Shown here piece by piece: positions 17,830-26,336 of a DNA stretch of 64,000 nucleotides (its first letter is position 1; the number at the start of each line of letters is the position of its first letter). This DNA is from Arminella tubonensis (lineage in GTDB: Bacteria; Pseudomonadota; Alphaproteobacteria; Rhizobiales; Rhizobiaceae), in NCBI RefSeq assembly GCF_003240585.1, contig NZ_PCDP01000013.1:1-64000 (forward strand), read 5' to 3'. The notes under the pieces are model-generated. The model saw only the letters and a program-made list of their open reading frames with translations. It had not been told where the DNA came from and ran no database searches. Position numbers and translations under genes: made by a program.

Positions 17830-18276
17830 ATGCAGCACAAGATCTCAACCGTCGTTGCTTTTGCCGAAGGGCATTCGGCGGAAGACACGGATTTCAATCG
17901 GAGCGTGGATGAGGAGGTTGGCAAGCGCATCAAAAGGCGCCGTCAGCAGCTGAGGATATCGCAGACCGCGCTTGGCGCCGCCGTGGGCGTTTCTTTCCAG
18001 CAAATTCAAAAATATGAGCGCGGCGCCAACCGCGTGAGTTCATCGGTTCTTTATGGAATTGCGCAGACTCTAGACGTGGTGATTACGTATTTTTTTGAAA
18101 ACTTGCCGAAGTCCGCCGGCGCGGACAATGCGGAATTAAATCAAAAGGCGGTCGTGCGCGAAGAGTTCGTCGCGACCGAAGAAGGCCAGCGCTTGGTCGA
18201 TGCCTTCATGGCGGTACCAAAGAAGATGCGGCCGAAGTTTATTTCCTTGCTGGCGACATTTGGAAACGACATCTGA
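17830..18276 (+). CDS. XRE-family transcriptional regulator
   Basis: A 148-residue regulator. A Cro/CI-type helix-turn-helix lies at about residues 33-90 (IKRRRQQLRISQTALGAAVG, then FQQIQKYERGANRVSSS). The C-terminal tail is acidic and helical, as in the XRE regulators common in Rhizobiaceae, and ends VPKKMRPKFISLLATF. ATG 17830 was chosen because it begins the typical N-terminus; no strong ribosome-binding site is visible. It faces the leftward regulator at 19169-19687 and may control the T4SS region, but no operator was identified. Confidence 0.85.
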   Translation: MQHKISTVVAFAEGHSAEDTDFNRSVDEEVGKRIKRRRQQLRISQTALGAAVGVSFQQIQKYERGANRVSSSVLYGIAQTLDVVITYFFENLPKSAGADNAELNQKAVVREEFVATEEGQRLVDAFMAVPKKMRPKFISLLATFGNDI

Positions 18277-18858
18277 CAATGGAACAAGCGACTTCGCGCC
18301 GCTGATGGTTCTGGTCGACGGCCCTACGCGATCAAGGTATAGGACGCGGCGTGGGTTTGCGAAAAATCGGAAACCCCTGCGGCGGGAAGCCTTTTCCGCG
18401 AGGGTCTAGCGGTTCTGGCCAAGCCGAAGATGAGGCTGACCGGAAGGGCAAGACATTCCAGAAAATTCAAATGTCGCCATCGACTGGCGCAGCTCGTCAC
18501 CCTGCCAGCGATGAAGACGGCACAAACCATCGCGGCGCGCATCGCCGGCTGTCGGCAAAAGCGAAACGTCGATCATCTTGCCCAGCGAAACCTCAACTTC
18601 GGACGCCGACATTCCACCGGTTCCTTGCCTTCAGTATCTGGAATTGGGTTAGAGCATATCGCCCTGGATCAATCCCCCTCACAATGGCGACCTTTATGAT
18701 CGGTGTGTTTCCGTCTGTGCTCTGGGTTCGATCCGGTGCCAGGGGCGGTCGCAAGTACCCAACCCTCAAGCTTGCGAAGGAAATCGATTGCTTTCCATCA
18801 AAGGAAGGTCGTTCGTCACTCACTTTCAGAAGTCACCAGGCTGAATCGCGAGAAAAAA
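18277..18858. other. Intergenic stretch, nothing recognised
   Basis: Long frames exist on the plus strand (18351-18899) and minus strand (18406-18612), but neither shows a family pattern or good translation start. The segment GGGTTCGATCC near 18727 resembles a tRNA T-loop, but no tRNA can be folded around it. Confidence 0.4.
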
Positions 18859-19188
18859 ATGTTGGACACAAAATACCGAAGACAGTTGAGGAACGATAAT
18901 CTTGATAATGACTTTCTGGCCCTTGCCGGATTTCACGCAAAGACCGTCCAAAATGCTGAAGACCCTAGTCAATCACCGGATGATAACGACACCGATCGTG
19001 CTTTAGCGCACGCGATTGAGGAAGAACGAAGTGCTCGCGCAGCAATCATCCGCTTTGAACCTTCATCAAGGGTCGAAGCGCAGACAAAGCTTCTCTATCT
19101 CGTGTTTTTCCTTGCAAGTACGAAAGCATCATTGGACTCAAGTGAGATGACGGCCGTAATGGCGTCGATCAGTCATCTGCAAAATTGA
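18859..19188 (+). CDS. Hypothetical protein, 109 residues
   Basis: ATG 18859 opens a frame with a charged N-terminus (MLDTKYRRQLRND), an acidic middle (EDPSQSPDDNDTD), and an alternating hydrophobic C-terminal helix (LLYLVFFLASTK). No family is recognised. The only upstream signal is an A-rich run after GCGAG. The gene converges with the XRE gene on the other strand, overlapping it by 20 bases. Codon use is less GC-rich than its neighbours, suggesting foreign origin. Confidence 0.5.
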   Translation: MLDTKYRRQLRNDNLDNDFLALAGFHAKTVQNAEDPSQSPDDNDTDRALAHAIEEERSARAAIIRFEPSSRVEAQTKLLYLVFFLASTKASLDSSEMTAVMASISHLQN

Positions 19189-19687
19189 GTGACCGCTTCG
19201 TAGTGGTTCTATGACCCTCAGATTCAGGTCCATTTTGAAGAACTGATACCGCCTCGAGCAATGTCACGATGGAGGCCATCGTCTCAGCTGGCAGCTCCTC
19301 GATCAATTTCATCATGCGGAATCGCGTCTCAGCTTCTTTTTCATCCTTCCCCCAAAGGTGGGGGGCCGTAGCAAAGAGCATGGCCAACGGTGACACATCA
19401 AGAATTTCGCTAAGATGTATCAATCTGCTGACCTGCATCTTAGAAGAGCTGCGTTCATATCGGCCATAAACCTGTTCACTCAGGCCGACGAGAGTGGCAA
19501 TCCCCGCCCTGCTTAGATCTTTGTCTTGTCGACAGACCCGCAATTCTTCACCTAGCTTGCTGTCAAGCTCCTCAAACGTGGATATTCCATCGAAGCCTTC
19601 CCGTCGATAAACAGGTTTTTCATTTTCAGGATCGCTGGTTTTGACCAGGCCGAGCTCGGCAATGTGATCGTCTAAGTTTTTACTCAT
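19169..19687 (-). CDS. XRE-family transcriptional regulator
   Basis: A 172-residue regulator. A helix-turn-helix at about residues 45-100 contains LSRAGIATLVGLSEQVYGRYERSSSK, then ILDVSPLAMLFATAPHLWGK. The N-terminal 40 residues are polar and the C-terminal 60 helical. It lies just upstream of the leftward T4SS accessory operon (19816-22230) but reads away from virB. Start ATG 19687 gives MSKNLDDH. A role in controlling the secretion genes is guessed from position only. Confidence 0.82.
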   Translation of the reverse strand: MSKNLDDHIAELGLVKTSDPENEKPVYRREGFDGISTFEELDSKLGEELRVCRQDKDLSRAGIATLVGLSEQVYGRYERSSSKMQVSRLIHLSEILDVSPLAMLFATAPHLWGKDEKEAETRFRMMKLIEELPAETMASIVTLLEAVSVLQNGPESEGHRTTTKRSLNFADD

Positions 19688-19815
19688 ATTTTAATGACCC
19701 AAAGCGTGATCCGTAAATCATACATCACGTTGCGGGCGAATAGCTACGGACTTTGTTGAACGAGATAGCCTGCCTCCCCGCCCGATTTTCTGCCGATGCG
19801 GCCGAAAAAACGTCA

Positions 19816-20367
19816 TTATTTTTCCAGGTTGAACCAAAGCCGGTTCGTCTGCATTGTCGAATCGTCCTTCATATCGAAGAAATACGGATCAGCCCTCGAC
19901 GGTCTCAGCATGTACTCAGTGTAGAGACAGGTGTTTCTCCCGGAATAATCGCGCGTGACGCCGTTTGCCGTTGTTCCGGTACCGTGGCCTCCCGCTGAAG
20001 GGGTAACGGTCTGTCTGCCGTCACATTGTTCGACCCTGCGCATGCAGCGCGACTGCTCGCCTGAACCTCGCTGGCCCTGACTATTCCCGCCGTCTGTCGG
20101 CGTCCACCCGGCGGGGCAGTCAGCATATCTCTCGTAGCCAGGTTTGCCCGCACCTCCTTCCGGGCATGTGGGCCAAGAAAACCCGGGCTTCTTCATTTCC
20201 GAGATTAACTTTTCCATGGGCGGATGGCAGGTCTCGACAGCGTGCCATGACGGATTGGAAGAGGCCGCGCAAAGGAGAACTTCGCAGCCCCAGTCGCTGG
20301 CTTCCGATGGCGTCGCCACAAATTTGGCGAGCATGAGTGAAAGGATCATGACGACGCAGTGTTTCAC
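19816..20367 (-). CDS. Conserved exported Cys-rich protein of T4SS loci
   Basis: A 183-residue exported protein. The signal peptide ends near PSEASD (residue 23). The mature part has at least eight Cys (GCEVLLCAA, ETCHPP, PTCPEGG, ADCPAG, RCMRR, EQCDG, NTCLY), suggesting disulphides in the periplasm. I recall similar proteins beside rhizobial and Brucella-like VirB loci, without known function. GTG 20367 follows AGGAGAAACC. It is the last gene of the leftward operon with the three nuclease-fold proteins, 26 bases after the previous stop. Confidence 0.75.
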   Translation of the reverse strand: MKHCVVMILSLMLAKFVATPSEASDWGCEVLLCAASSNPSWHAVETCHPPMEKLISEMKKPGFSWPTCPEGGAGKPGYERYADCPAGWTPTDGGNSQGQRGSGEQSRCMRRVEQCDGRQTVTPSAGGHGTGTTANGVTRDYSGRNTCLYTEYMLRPSRADPYFFDMKDDSTMQTNRLWFNLEK

Positions 20368-20393
20368 GGTTTCTCCTATTGCTCGATGAGGGA

Positions 20394-21065
20394 TTATTGA
20401 TCGCGCCAGACTGGCTGGCGGCGTGCGTCGGCGAACGGCGGGGAAATCTCACTTTGCCGCCTTGACAGGAGATTGAGATCGGCCTGCGGCGTGCGCGCGA
20501 GGGTCTTGTCGATTGCCCTGCGGCGCCACTCTTCCATGTCGAGGACGTAGGTCGCCCACATCCCATAGCGCGCGGCGATCGCATTTTGCTGCGCCTCGAC
20601 GTAGAGTTGGTCGCTTGGAAACGGGGCGCTTAGTTTTGCCCATCCAACCCGAAGCATTTCCAGCGCCAGATCTCGGCTGCCCACCCGACATATTCCGGTA
20701 CCCTCGTTCGGATTGTCGAAAGCAGAGATGCTACAGCTAACGACTTTGCTGCCGACCACTCTCTTGAGCCAGGCTTTCGCTAGTGCCCCACAGGCCAAGG
20801 GAGCTAGCGGCTCAGCTGCGGTGACCTTCGGATCCAAGGCCCATTGCGGCAGTTCGCAGCTATCGATCCCAGCCAAGCGGACGAGGGTCCGGCGCTTACC
20901 AAACCAAAGCGACCGTCCGTAGATGACAGCGACCTGCCCGGAAAGCACCGACCTCGGAGAAAAATCTTGAGGGGCCGCCGGGGTCTCTCGGATATAATCA
21001 GCCGCCTTCGATTGAATGGGAAGCCACGTCAGGACCGCGAGCGCCAGAACCACCCTTTTTCTCAC
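20394..21065 (-). CDS. Exported thermonuclease-fold protein A
   Basis: A 223-residue exported protein related to staphylococcal nuclease (SNase/thermonuclease). The signal peptide is VRKRVVLALAVLTWLPIQSKA. The core motif VRLAGIDSCELP keeps the Arg, Asp and Glu of the SNase active site, but where SNase has the second catalytic Arg (GRxLAYV) this protein has EGTGICRVG, so activity is doubtful. The C-terminus of about 60 residues is an Arg-rich extension. The GTG start at 21065 overlaps the stop of the preceding paralog (GTGA); GAGGGG lies upstream. Confidence 0.78.
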   Translation of the reverse strand: MRKRVVLALAVLTWLPIQSKAADYIRETPAAPQDFSPRSVLSGQVAVIYGRSLWFGKRRTLVRLAGIDSCELPQWALDPKVTAAEPLAPLACGALAKAWLKRVVGSKVVSCSISAFDNPNEGTGICRVGSRDLALEMLRVGWAKLSAPFPSDQLYVEAQQNAIAARYGMWATYVLDMEEWRRRAIDKTLARTPQADLNLLSRRQSEISPPFADARRQPVWRDQ

Positions 21066-21601
21066 GGCGAACCCCTCGCGCTTTTTGCTGCTTGGCTGAG
21101 GAGAATCGCCGGATGTCGGACGTCTTTGAATTGCCAAAGACCTTTCCTTGCCGCGCGCGCGTTTTGCTCGGCGACCGCGTAGGGCGGGTAGATGGGAATT
21201 CCTTTGCCATCGAGGCTGGCAAAACCAAATCCCTCGGTGATCATCATCATCGCAAGATCGAGCCTCTGACCCGCAACGATCGCGTAGCAGACGGCGAATG
21301 TGATGCCGGACTGCTCGACAACGGGCGCGCAGAACGGCTTGGTATCCTTGACAAACGCAGCCAGGACGGCGATCGACGCATTACCACAATCACGTTTGTT
21401 TGCCGATGCATCCGTGTAGAAGGTGCCGCGCAGACAGGACTGTAGTCCGTAGAGGCGATATCGTTTTCCTGCCGATGCCCAGGTATCGCCCGTCTCAAAA
21501 ACCGTTCCCGTCGCGAACTCGAAATAGCCCGCTGGCGCGGCGACCGCCGCAAGCGAAAAGGAACACGCCAACGCCAGGGCGAAAACGATCCCGGACCTCA
21601 T
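21062..21601 (-). CDS. Exported thermonuclease-fold protein B, catalytic residues lost
   Basis: A 179-residue exported protein with a signal peptide (MRSGIVFALALACSFSLAAVAA) and an SNase-like body. YRLYGLQSCLRG stands where SNase has FRLLxxDTPE: the Arg remains, but Asp and Glu are replaced. The end, YAVAEQNARAARKGLWQF, is the conserved SNase C-terminal helix. It overlaps both neighbours by four bases. Probably a structural or binding role rather than a nuclease. Confidence 0.72.
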   Translation of the reverse strand: MRSGIVFALALACSFSLAAVAAPAGYFEFATGTVFETGDTWASAGKRYRLYGLQSCLRGTFYTDASANKRDCGNASIAVLAAFVKDTKPFCAPVVEQSGITFAVCYAIVAGQRLDLAMMMITEGFGFASLDGKGIPIYPPYAVAEQNARAARKGLWQFKDVRHPAILLSQAAKSARGSP

Positions 21602-22230
21602 TGCTTTTGCACTCCCGGATCAGCCCACATGCCAAAGCCGCTCCTGCCCGTCTTCTCCGCGTCAAGAAGATCCGGACGCATCGGCGAGCCATCCTGCTTT
21701 TTTTCAAGCCGGAGCGCCCCGAGCGACAGAAGCTGCTCTTCGAAATTATCGACCGTGTCGAGTGATCCTGGATAATTATGATATCCAAAGCAGGTGGCGT
21801 CCTGCAGCGGCGCGTCACGCTCGGTCAAAAAGGCCCGGCAGAAGATGACCTTCGCCGACTTCACCAAAATTTCGAGTTGCTGGCGGGCATAGTCGACGCA
21901 GGATCCGGCGAACCCTTCCTTCTGGTTGACCATGTCACCCTTGCAGGGTTCCAGCCCGTAAAGATGCATCCCAACTTTAGGATCCACGACGATTTCGCCC
22001 GGTGATTTAACCGTGAATCCGGTCGAGGAAGCAAAGCCCTTCCGGTCGATGACTTTGCCACCTGCGTCATAATACTCGATCACCAATACAGTCTTCCCAG
22101 GGGCGGCCAGCGACTTCACGTAAGCCGCATCGATCGTGCCGCCTGCCCAGCTTGGCGTGCTCGCAACCGCGGCCGCAAATGCAACGACGACGCGCCGTAT
22201 GCTGACGCTGGTTACCGTCTTTGTTATCAT
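21598..22230 (-). CDS. Exported thermonuclease-fold protein C, catalytic residues lost
   Basis: A 210-residue protein with a signal peptide ending STPSWAGG. The middle segment MHLYGLEPCKGD aligns by pattern with RLYGLQSC of protein B and RLAGIDSC of protein A, and the end RSGFGMWADP with their GLW/GMW helix. All three catalytic positions are changed. ATG 22230 was chosen since the signal peptide begins there; the longer frame upstream is not credible. First gene of the leftward operon, divergent from virB1. Confidence 0.65.
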   Translation of the reverse strand: MITKTVTSVSIRRVVVAFAAAVASTPSWAGGTIDAAYVKSLAAPGKTVLVIEYYDAGGKVIDRKGFASSTGFTVKSPGEIVVDPKVGMHLYGLEPCKGDMVNQKEGFAGSCVDYARQQLEILVKSAKVIFCRAFLTERDAPLQDATCFGYHNYPGSLDTVDNFEEQLLSLGALRLEKKQDGSPMRPDLLDAEKTGRSGFGMWADPGVQKQ

Positions 22231-22399
22231 CGATTGTCGCCTCGAAGTGCATTTTTCGCTTTTCGACTCAAATTTTTCGATATAAGATTGAACATAATCG
22301 GTAATCATTCCGACTCGACAATTACGTGTTTCCGTCGGAAAAAGCAACCCACTTCTAGCCCGTTTGGTCGTTCACGAACAAAAACCGGAGCTCACTGCG

Positions 22400-23314
22400 T
22401 TGAACAAAGTTTTGGTGACCGTCGCTGCTGCCGTGTCCGTAAAGTGCGCGAGTGTCGCCTATTCCTTCGATCAATCGCGCTTTTATGGCGACGCCACGAT
22501 CGAAGCGACCACGTCTAACATCAAGGCCCTGCAGTATACTGACGGCTTCGAACTCGACCCATCAGGAAAGATCACGAAAACTATCGGTTCTGCTTTGGTG
22601 AACACAAATGGTGTGTTTAATTCTAGCAATGGAAATGGTCATGCGCAGCCGTCAGCACAGCTGGCCATCCGTGTTCGAACCACAGACACGAACACATCTT
22701 ATTCATTTCCGGCAGCAGAACGACACGTGGCGGCGGCATGCGGCCTGTCTCCACTTACCGCCTTCGAAATCGAAAAGCTCGTTGATGTCAGTGCGCAAGC
22801 CCATGGCGTCGATCCTGGATTGGCGAAAGCCATCGCCTGGACTGAAAGCCGGTTCGACCAAAATCGAACCAGTGCCAAGGGCGCTCGCGGCGCAATGCAA
22901 CTGATGCCGGATACCGCCAAGGAGCTTGGTGTCCGAGACATCTGCGATGCCGCTTCCAACATTGACGGCGGCATCCGTCATCTCAAGAACTTGGTCGACG
23001 AGTTCCAAAACCCGATCCTGGCTGCGGCCGCCTATAATGCCGGCGCGCAAGCCGTCTTTGAGGCCGGCGGAGTTCCAGCCTTCGGCGAAACCGTTCGCTA
23101 TGTAGCGTCGGTCACAAATTACCAGATCGGCTTGCAGCTACCACGCAGGCCTTCGAGCGACGGCGCGATCACGCATCGCCCCAGCCCGACCGAGCAAGTC
23201 AGCGATGTCATCGGTGCACAGGGCGGCCGGTTCGTCAAAGGTGTCATGCAGTTCAAAACACAAAGGAGAGCGAAATGCCTATCACCACGTCCTCTAGACA
23301 GAAGAGTTTGTTGA
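22400..23314 (+). CDS. virB1: VirB1-type lytic transglycosylase
   Basis: A SLT-domain protein of about 304 residues. A signal-like N-terminus (NKVLVTVAAAVSVKCASVAY) is followed by about 100 residues without known domain and then the transglycosylase domain (residues 130-235) with catalytic Glu in AWTESRFDQ, GAMQLMPDTA, and AAAYNAGAQAV. It opens peptidoglycan for T4SS assembly. TTG 22400 with CGGAG upstream is preferred over TTG 22364 because the signal peptide begins there. The 3' end overlaps virB2 by 40 bases. Confidence 0.85.
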   Translation: MNKVLVTVAAAVSVKCASVAYSFDQSRFYGDATIEATTSNIKALQYTDGFELDPSGKITKTIGSALVNTNGVFNSSNGNGHAQPSAQLAIRVRTTDTNTSYSFPAAERHVAAACGLSPLTAFEIEKLVDVSAQAHGVDPGLAKAIAWTESRFDQNRTSAKGARGAMQLMPDTAKELGVRDICDAASNIDGGIRHLKNLVDEFQNPILAAAAYNAGAQAVFEAGGVPAFGETVRYVASVTNYQIGLQLPRRPSSDGAITHRPSPTEQVSDVIGAQGGRFVKGVMQFKTQRRAKCLSPRPLDRRVC

Positions 23315-23619
23315 AGGCCGCTATGATTGCTGGAGCGATCGTCGCCTCACAAATTGTCGCGTCCGACATTGCCATGGCGCAGGCAACCAATCAGGCCTTC
23401 GCACCGCTCCAGACTGTCGTTCAGGCCGTTGTCGATTTCATCACGGGGCCTTTCGGTCGCCTCGTCGCAATCATCGCCGTTATCGGCCTCGGTTTTCTGG
23501 CATTCGCAGGCCGCTTGAGCTGGTTCACTGCCGGCGCCGTCGTTCTTGGCATAGGCCTTGTGTTCGGGGCGCCGGCGATCGTCGATCAATTGATGTCGAC
23601 GGTCGGAAGCAACAAATGA
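23275..23619 (+). CDS. virB2: VirB2 pilin
   Basis: A 114-residue prepilin. A long signal sequence ends in IAMAQA (about residue 36), and two hydrophobic helices (FGRLVAIIAVIGLGFLAFAG and FTAGAVVLGIGLVFGAPAIV) flank a short loop, as in VirB2/TrbC pilins. It polymerises into the T4SS pilus. AAAGGAGAGCGAA precedes ATG 23275. The stop overlaps virB3 (ATGA). Confidence 0.93.
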   Translation: MPITTSSRQKSLLKAAMIAGAIVASQIVASDIAMAQATNQAFAPLQTVVQAVVDFITGPFGRLVAIIAVIGLGFLAFAGRLSWFTAGAVVLGIGLVFGAPAIVDQLMSTVGSNK

Positions 23620-23915
23620 ACGGCGTCGGTGACGACAAGCCGATCTTGACGCCCCTGGTCATCGGTCTGACGCGATCGCCGACACTTTGGGGCGTGCCCT
23701 ACATGGCAATCGTCGTGATCATTGGGCTGACCATCATCGCCTGGCTGGCGACAAATTCCATCTGGGCCCTGCTCACGGCGCCGGCCGCCTATCTCGTCCT
23801 CTTCACGCTCTGCACCTGGGATAGCAGGATCCTCGACGTGTTGCAGGTTGCGACCCGAATGACTCCAAAGACGCCCAACAAACCCTTCTGGGGCGCCAAC
23901 TCCTACGGACCGTGA
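23616..23915 (+). CDS. virB3: VirB3 inner-membrane protein
   Basis: A 99-residue protein with the VirB3 pattern: a short polar start, PLVIGLTRSPTLWGVPY, two adjacent membrane segments, and the soluble RILDVLQVATRMTP segment. It is associated with VirB4 during pilus biogenesis. It overlaps virB2 by four bases and is followed six bases later by virB4. Confidence 0.93.
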   Translation: MNGVGDDKPILTPLVIGLTRSPTLWGVPYMAIVVIIGLTIIAWLATNSIWALLTAPAAYLVLFTLCTWDSRILDVLQVATRMTPKTPNKPFWGANSYGP

Positions 23916-23921
23916 ACCGTC

Positions 23922-26336
23922 ATGCTGAAACTCATCCGCGAAGAACTTGGCTTTGGGAAAACCGCCGGACGCGAAAAGCCGATGGCAAGGCATATCCCCT
24001 ATACCCGACACGTCGCTGACACAGTCGTCAGGCTCGAGAGTGGCGCCTTGCTCTCGATCATCAGGCTTGATGGGCTGTTTTTCCAGACGGAAGATCAGGC
24101 CGAGCTCAACATGCGATCGGTTGTCCAAAACACCATGATCAGGGCGCTGGGGTCGAGCCGTTTCTCGCTCTGGTCCACGGTGATCCGCAGGCAAGTCGAC
24201 ACCGATCTCGAAGGCGCATTCGACGACCCCTTCTGCGCCCTGCTCGATCGCCGCTACATGGCGCAATTGAGCGAAAAGCGCATGTTCACCAACGAACTCT
24301 ACATCAGTGTCCTGCGCTCGGGGATACGAGGGGCGCTCGCCATCGGCGACAAGGCGAGCCGGCTTGTCGACAGGGCGGGCTCACGGGAGGTGGCCGACGA
24401 CCGGTTGCGCGAGTCCGTCGGCGAGCTCGAAGAGCTGGTTGGCAGCATCTGCCGCGATCTTCAAAAATACGGAGCCCGACCGCTCGGCATCGTTTATCGC
24501 GATGACGAGCCCTATTCCGAGCCCTGCGAGTTCCTGCACAGGCTTCTCAGTTGCGGTATCCCTCGCAAGATGCGCCTGCCCCGCATGAGCATCGCCAATT
24601 ACGTCGGAAGCTCCCGCCTGCATTTCTCCAGGCGAACGATGCAGGCACAGGCTCCTGTCAAAGCAGATGACCGTTTTGGCGCGATGCTGTCGATCAAGGA
24701 ATATCCACCCTTTACAGGTCCCGGGATGCTGGACGGGCTGCTGCAAGTCAACCACGAATTCATTCTGACGCAGTCCTTCACGATCACCGACAAGCCAATC
24801 GCTCAAGAACGGATCTCTCGCCTCAGGCGGCAGATCGCAGCCTCCGACGAAGCAGGTAGCGATGTCGAAAATGATATCGAATTCGCACTCAACAGCCTGA
24901 TGAACCAGGAAGCTGTGTTCGGCCTCCATCATATGACGCTGCTGTGCCTGTCGCGCGATCTGGATGGTGTCAACAGGGCCGTCTCCGATCTTGGCGCATG
25001 CCTCACCGACATGAACATCAACTGGCTTCGTGAGGACCTCAACCTCGAGGCGGGGTTCTGGGCGCAGCTTCCGGGAAACCATGCCTACATCGCTCGTAAG
25101 GCGCTTTTATCCAGCGCGAATTATGCCGGTCTGTCCTCGATGCATAATTTCGCCACCGGCCATTCAGAGACCACCCATTGGGGAACGCCGATCACCATCC
25201 TTGAGACCAGCAGCCAGACGCCATACTGGTTCAATTTCCATCGACGTGATATCGGCCATTTCCTGGTCACCGGCCCGACGGGATCCGGAAAGACTGTCGC
25301 GCTTACCTTCCTGCTCGCACAAGCATTTCGCGTCCAGCCGGCGCCAAAGGCGGTTTTCTTCGACAAGGATCGAGGTGGCGAGATCTTCGTTCGTGCCATG
25401 AACGGCGCCTACGAGGTCCTGACGCATGGAACATCGACGGGCTTCAATCCACTGCAGCTCGATAACACCGGTCCTAACCGCGAATTTCTCCTACGGCTGC
25501 TGAAAGTGATGCTCGGTCGCGCCGACGGCAGCGATTTCGACCAGGAAGAAGAAGACATTCTCGAACGGGCCTTGCTACGCCTGATGCAGGAACCGGCTGC
25601 CCAGCGAAACCTTGCAAATCTCTCCGGCCTCCTGATCGGCCGATTGCGCGCAGGCCCCAACGACCTGAGCGCACGCCTGCGTCCCTGGATCGACGGGGAA
25701 AAAGCCTGGCTGTTCAACGCCGAGCACGATGTGCTTTCCCTGTCCGACCACCGCGTCTTCGGCTTCGACATGACAAGCATCCTCGATAACGAGGAACTGA
25801 GAACACCGGCGCTGATGTATATCTTCCATCGGCTGGACGAGCTTCTGGACGGCACGCCCGTGATGATCTTCATGGATGAGGGCTGGCGTCTGTTGCGGGA
25901 TGCGACCTTCAGCGACTTCATCGTCGATAAGATGAAGACGATCCGCAAGCTGAACGGCATCGTCGGCTTTGGAACACAGTCGGCAGCCGATATCGCCAGG
26001 GCGCCGGCATCGCACACGCTGATCGAACAATCGGCGACGAACATCCATTTTCCCAATCCGCGCGCGGACGAGGAGAGCTATATCAGGCGCTTCGGCCTGA
26101 CCGTGAAGGAATTCAGCTTCATTCGCACGACACCGCCGGAAAAGCGCAGCTTCCTGATCAAACACGGCAATGACAGCGTGATTGCCAGGCTCGACCTCAC
26201 TGCCATGCCGGATATGATCAAGGTTCTGTCCGGCCGCAGGGAGACCATCGAGGAATGCGCGCGACTGCGCCATGATCTTGGCGATAAACCATCGGCCTGG
26301 CTTCCATCCTTTTGCGGATGGGAGGGCTGGCCATGA
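23922..26336 (+). CDS. virB4: VirB4 T4SS ATPase
   Basis: An 804-residue ATPase. The N-terminal CagE/TrbE/VirB4 domain covers about residues 1-400; the P-loop TGPTGSGKT is near residue 450, Walker B MIFMDEGW near 646, and GFGTQSAADIARA follows. It powers pilus assembly and substrate transfer at the inner membrane. Length and order of motifs are normal. ATG 23922 follows the virB3 stop at once. Its stop overlaps the ATG of the next gene. Confidence 0.95.
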   Translation: MLKLIREELGFGKTAGREKPMARHIPYTRHVADTVVRLESGALLSIIRLDGLFFQTEDQAELNMRSVVQNTMIRALGSSRFSLWSTVIRRQVDTDLEGAFDDPFCALLDRRYMAQLSEKRMFTNELYISVLRSGIRGALAIGDKASRLVDRAGSREVADDRLRESVGELEELVGSICRDLQKYGARPLGIVYRDDEPYSEPCEFLHRLLSCGIPRKMRLPRMSIANYVGSSRLHFSRRTMQAQAPVKADDRFGAMLSIKEYPPFTGPGMLDGLLQVNHEFILTQSFTITDKPIAQERISRLRRQIAASDEAGSDVENDIEFALNSLMNQEAVFGLHHMTLLCLSRDLDGVNRAVSDLGACLTDMNINWLREDLNLEAGFWAQLPGNHAYIARKALLSSANYAGLSSMHNFATGHSETTHWGTPITILETSSQTPYWFNFHRRDIGHFLVTGPTGSGKTVALTFLLAQAFRVQPAPKAVFFDKDRGGEIFVRAMNGAYEVLTHGTSTGFNPLQLDNTGPNREFLLRLLKVMLGRADGSDFDQEEEDILERALLRLMQEPAAQRNLANLSGLLIGRLRAGPNDLSARLRPWIDGEKAWLFNAEHDVLSLSDHRVFGFDMTSILDNEELRTPALMYIFHRLDELLDGTPVMIFMDEGWRLLRDATFSDFIVDKMKTIRKLNGIVGFGTQSAADIARAPASHTLIEQSATNIHFPNPRADEESYIRRFGLTVKEFSFIRTTPPEKRSFLIKHGNDSVIARLDLTAMPDMIKVLSGRRETIEECARLRHDLGDKPSAWLPSFCGWEGWP

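Noticed and set aside
18720..18750. GGGTTCGATCC segment resembling a tRNA T-loop or integrase attachment site
   Set aside because: No matching acceptor, D or anticodon arms can be found around it, and no integrase lies nearby.
22364..22399. Upstream TTG start for virB1
   Set aside because: The signal peptide and a ribosome-binding-like CGGAG point to TTG 22400.
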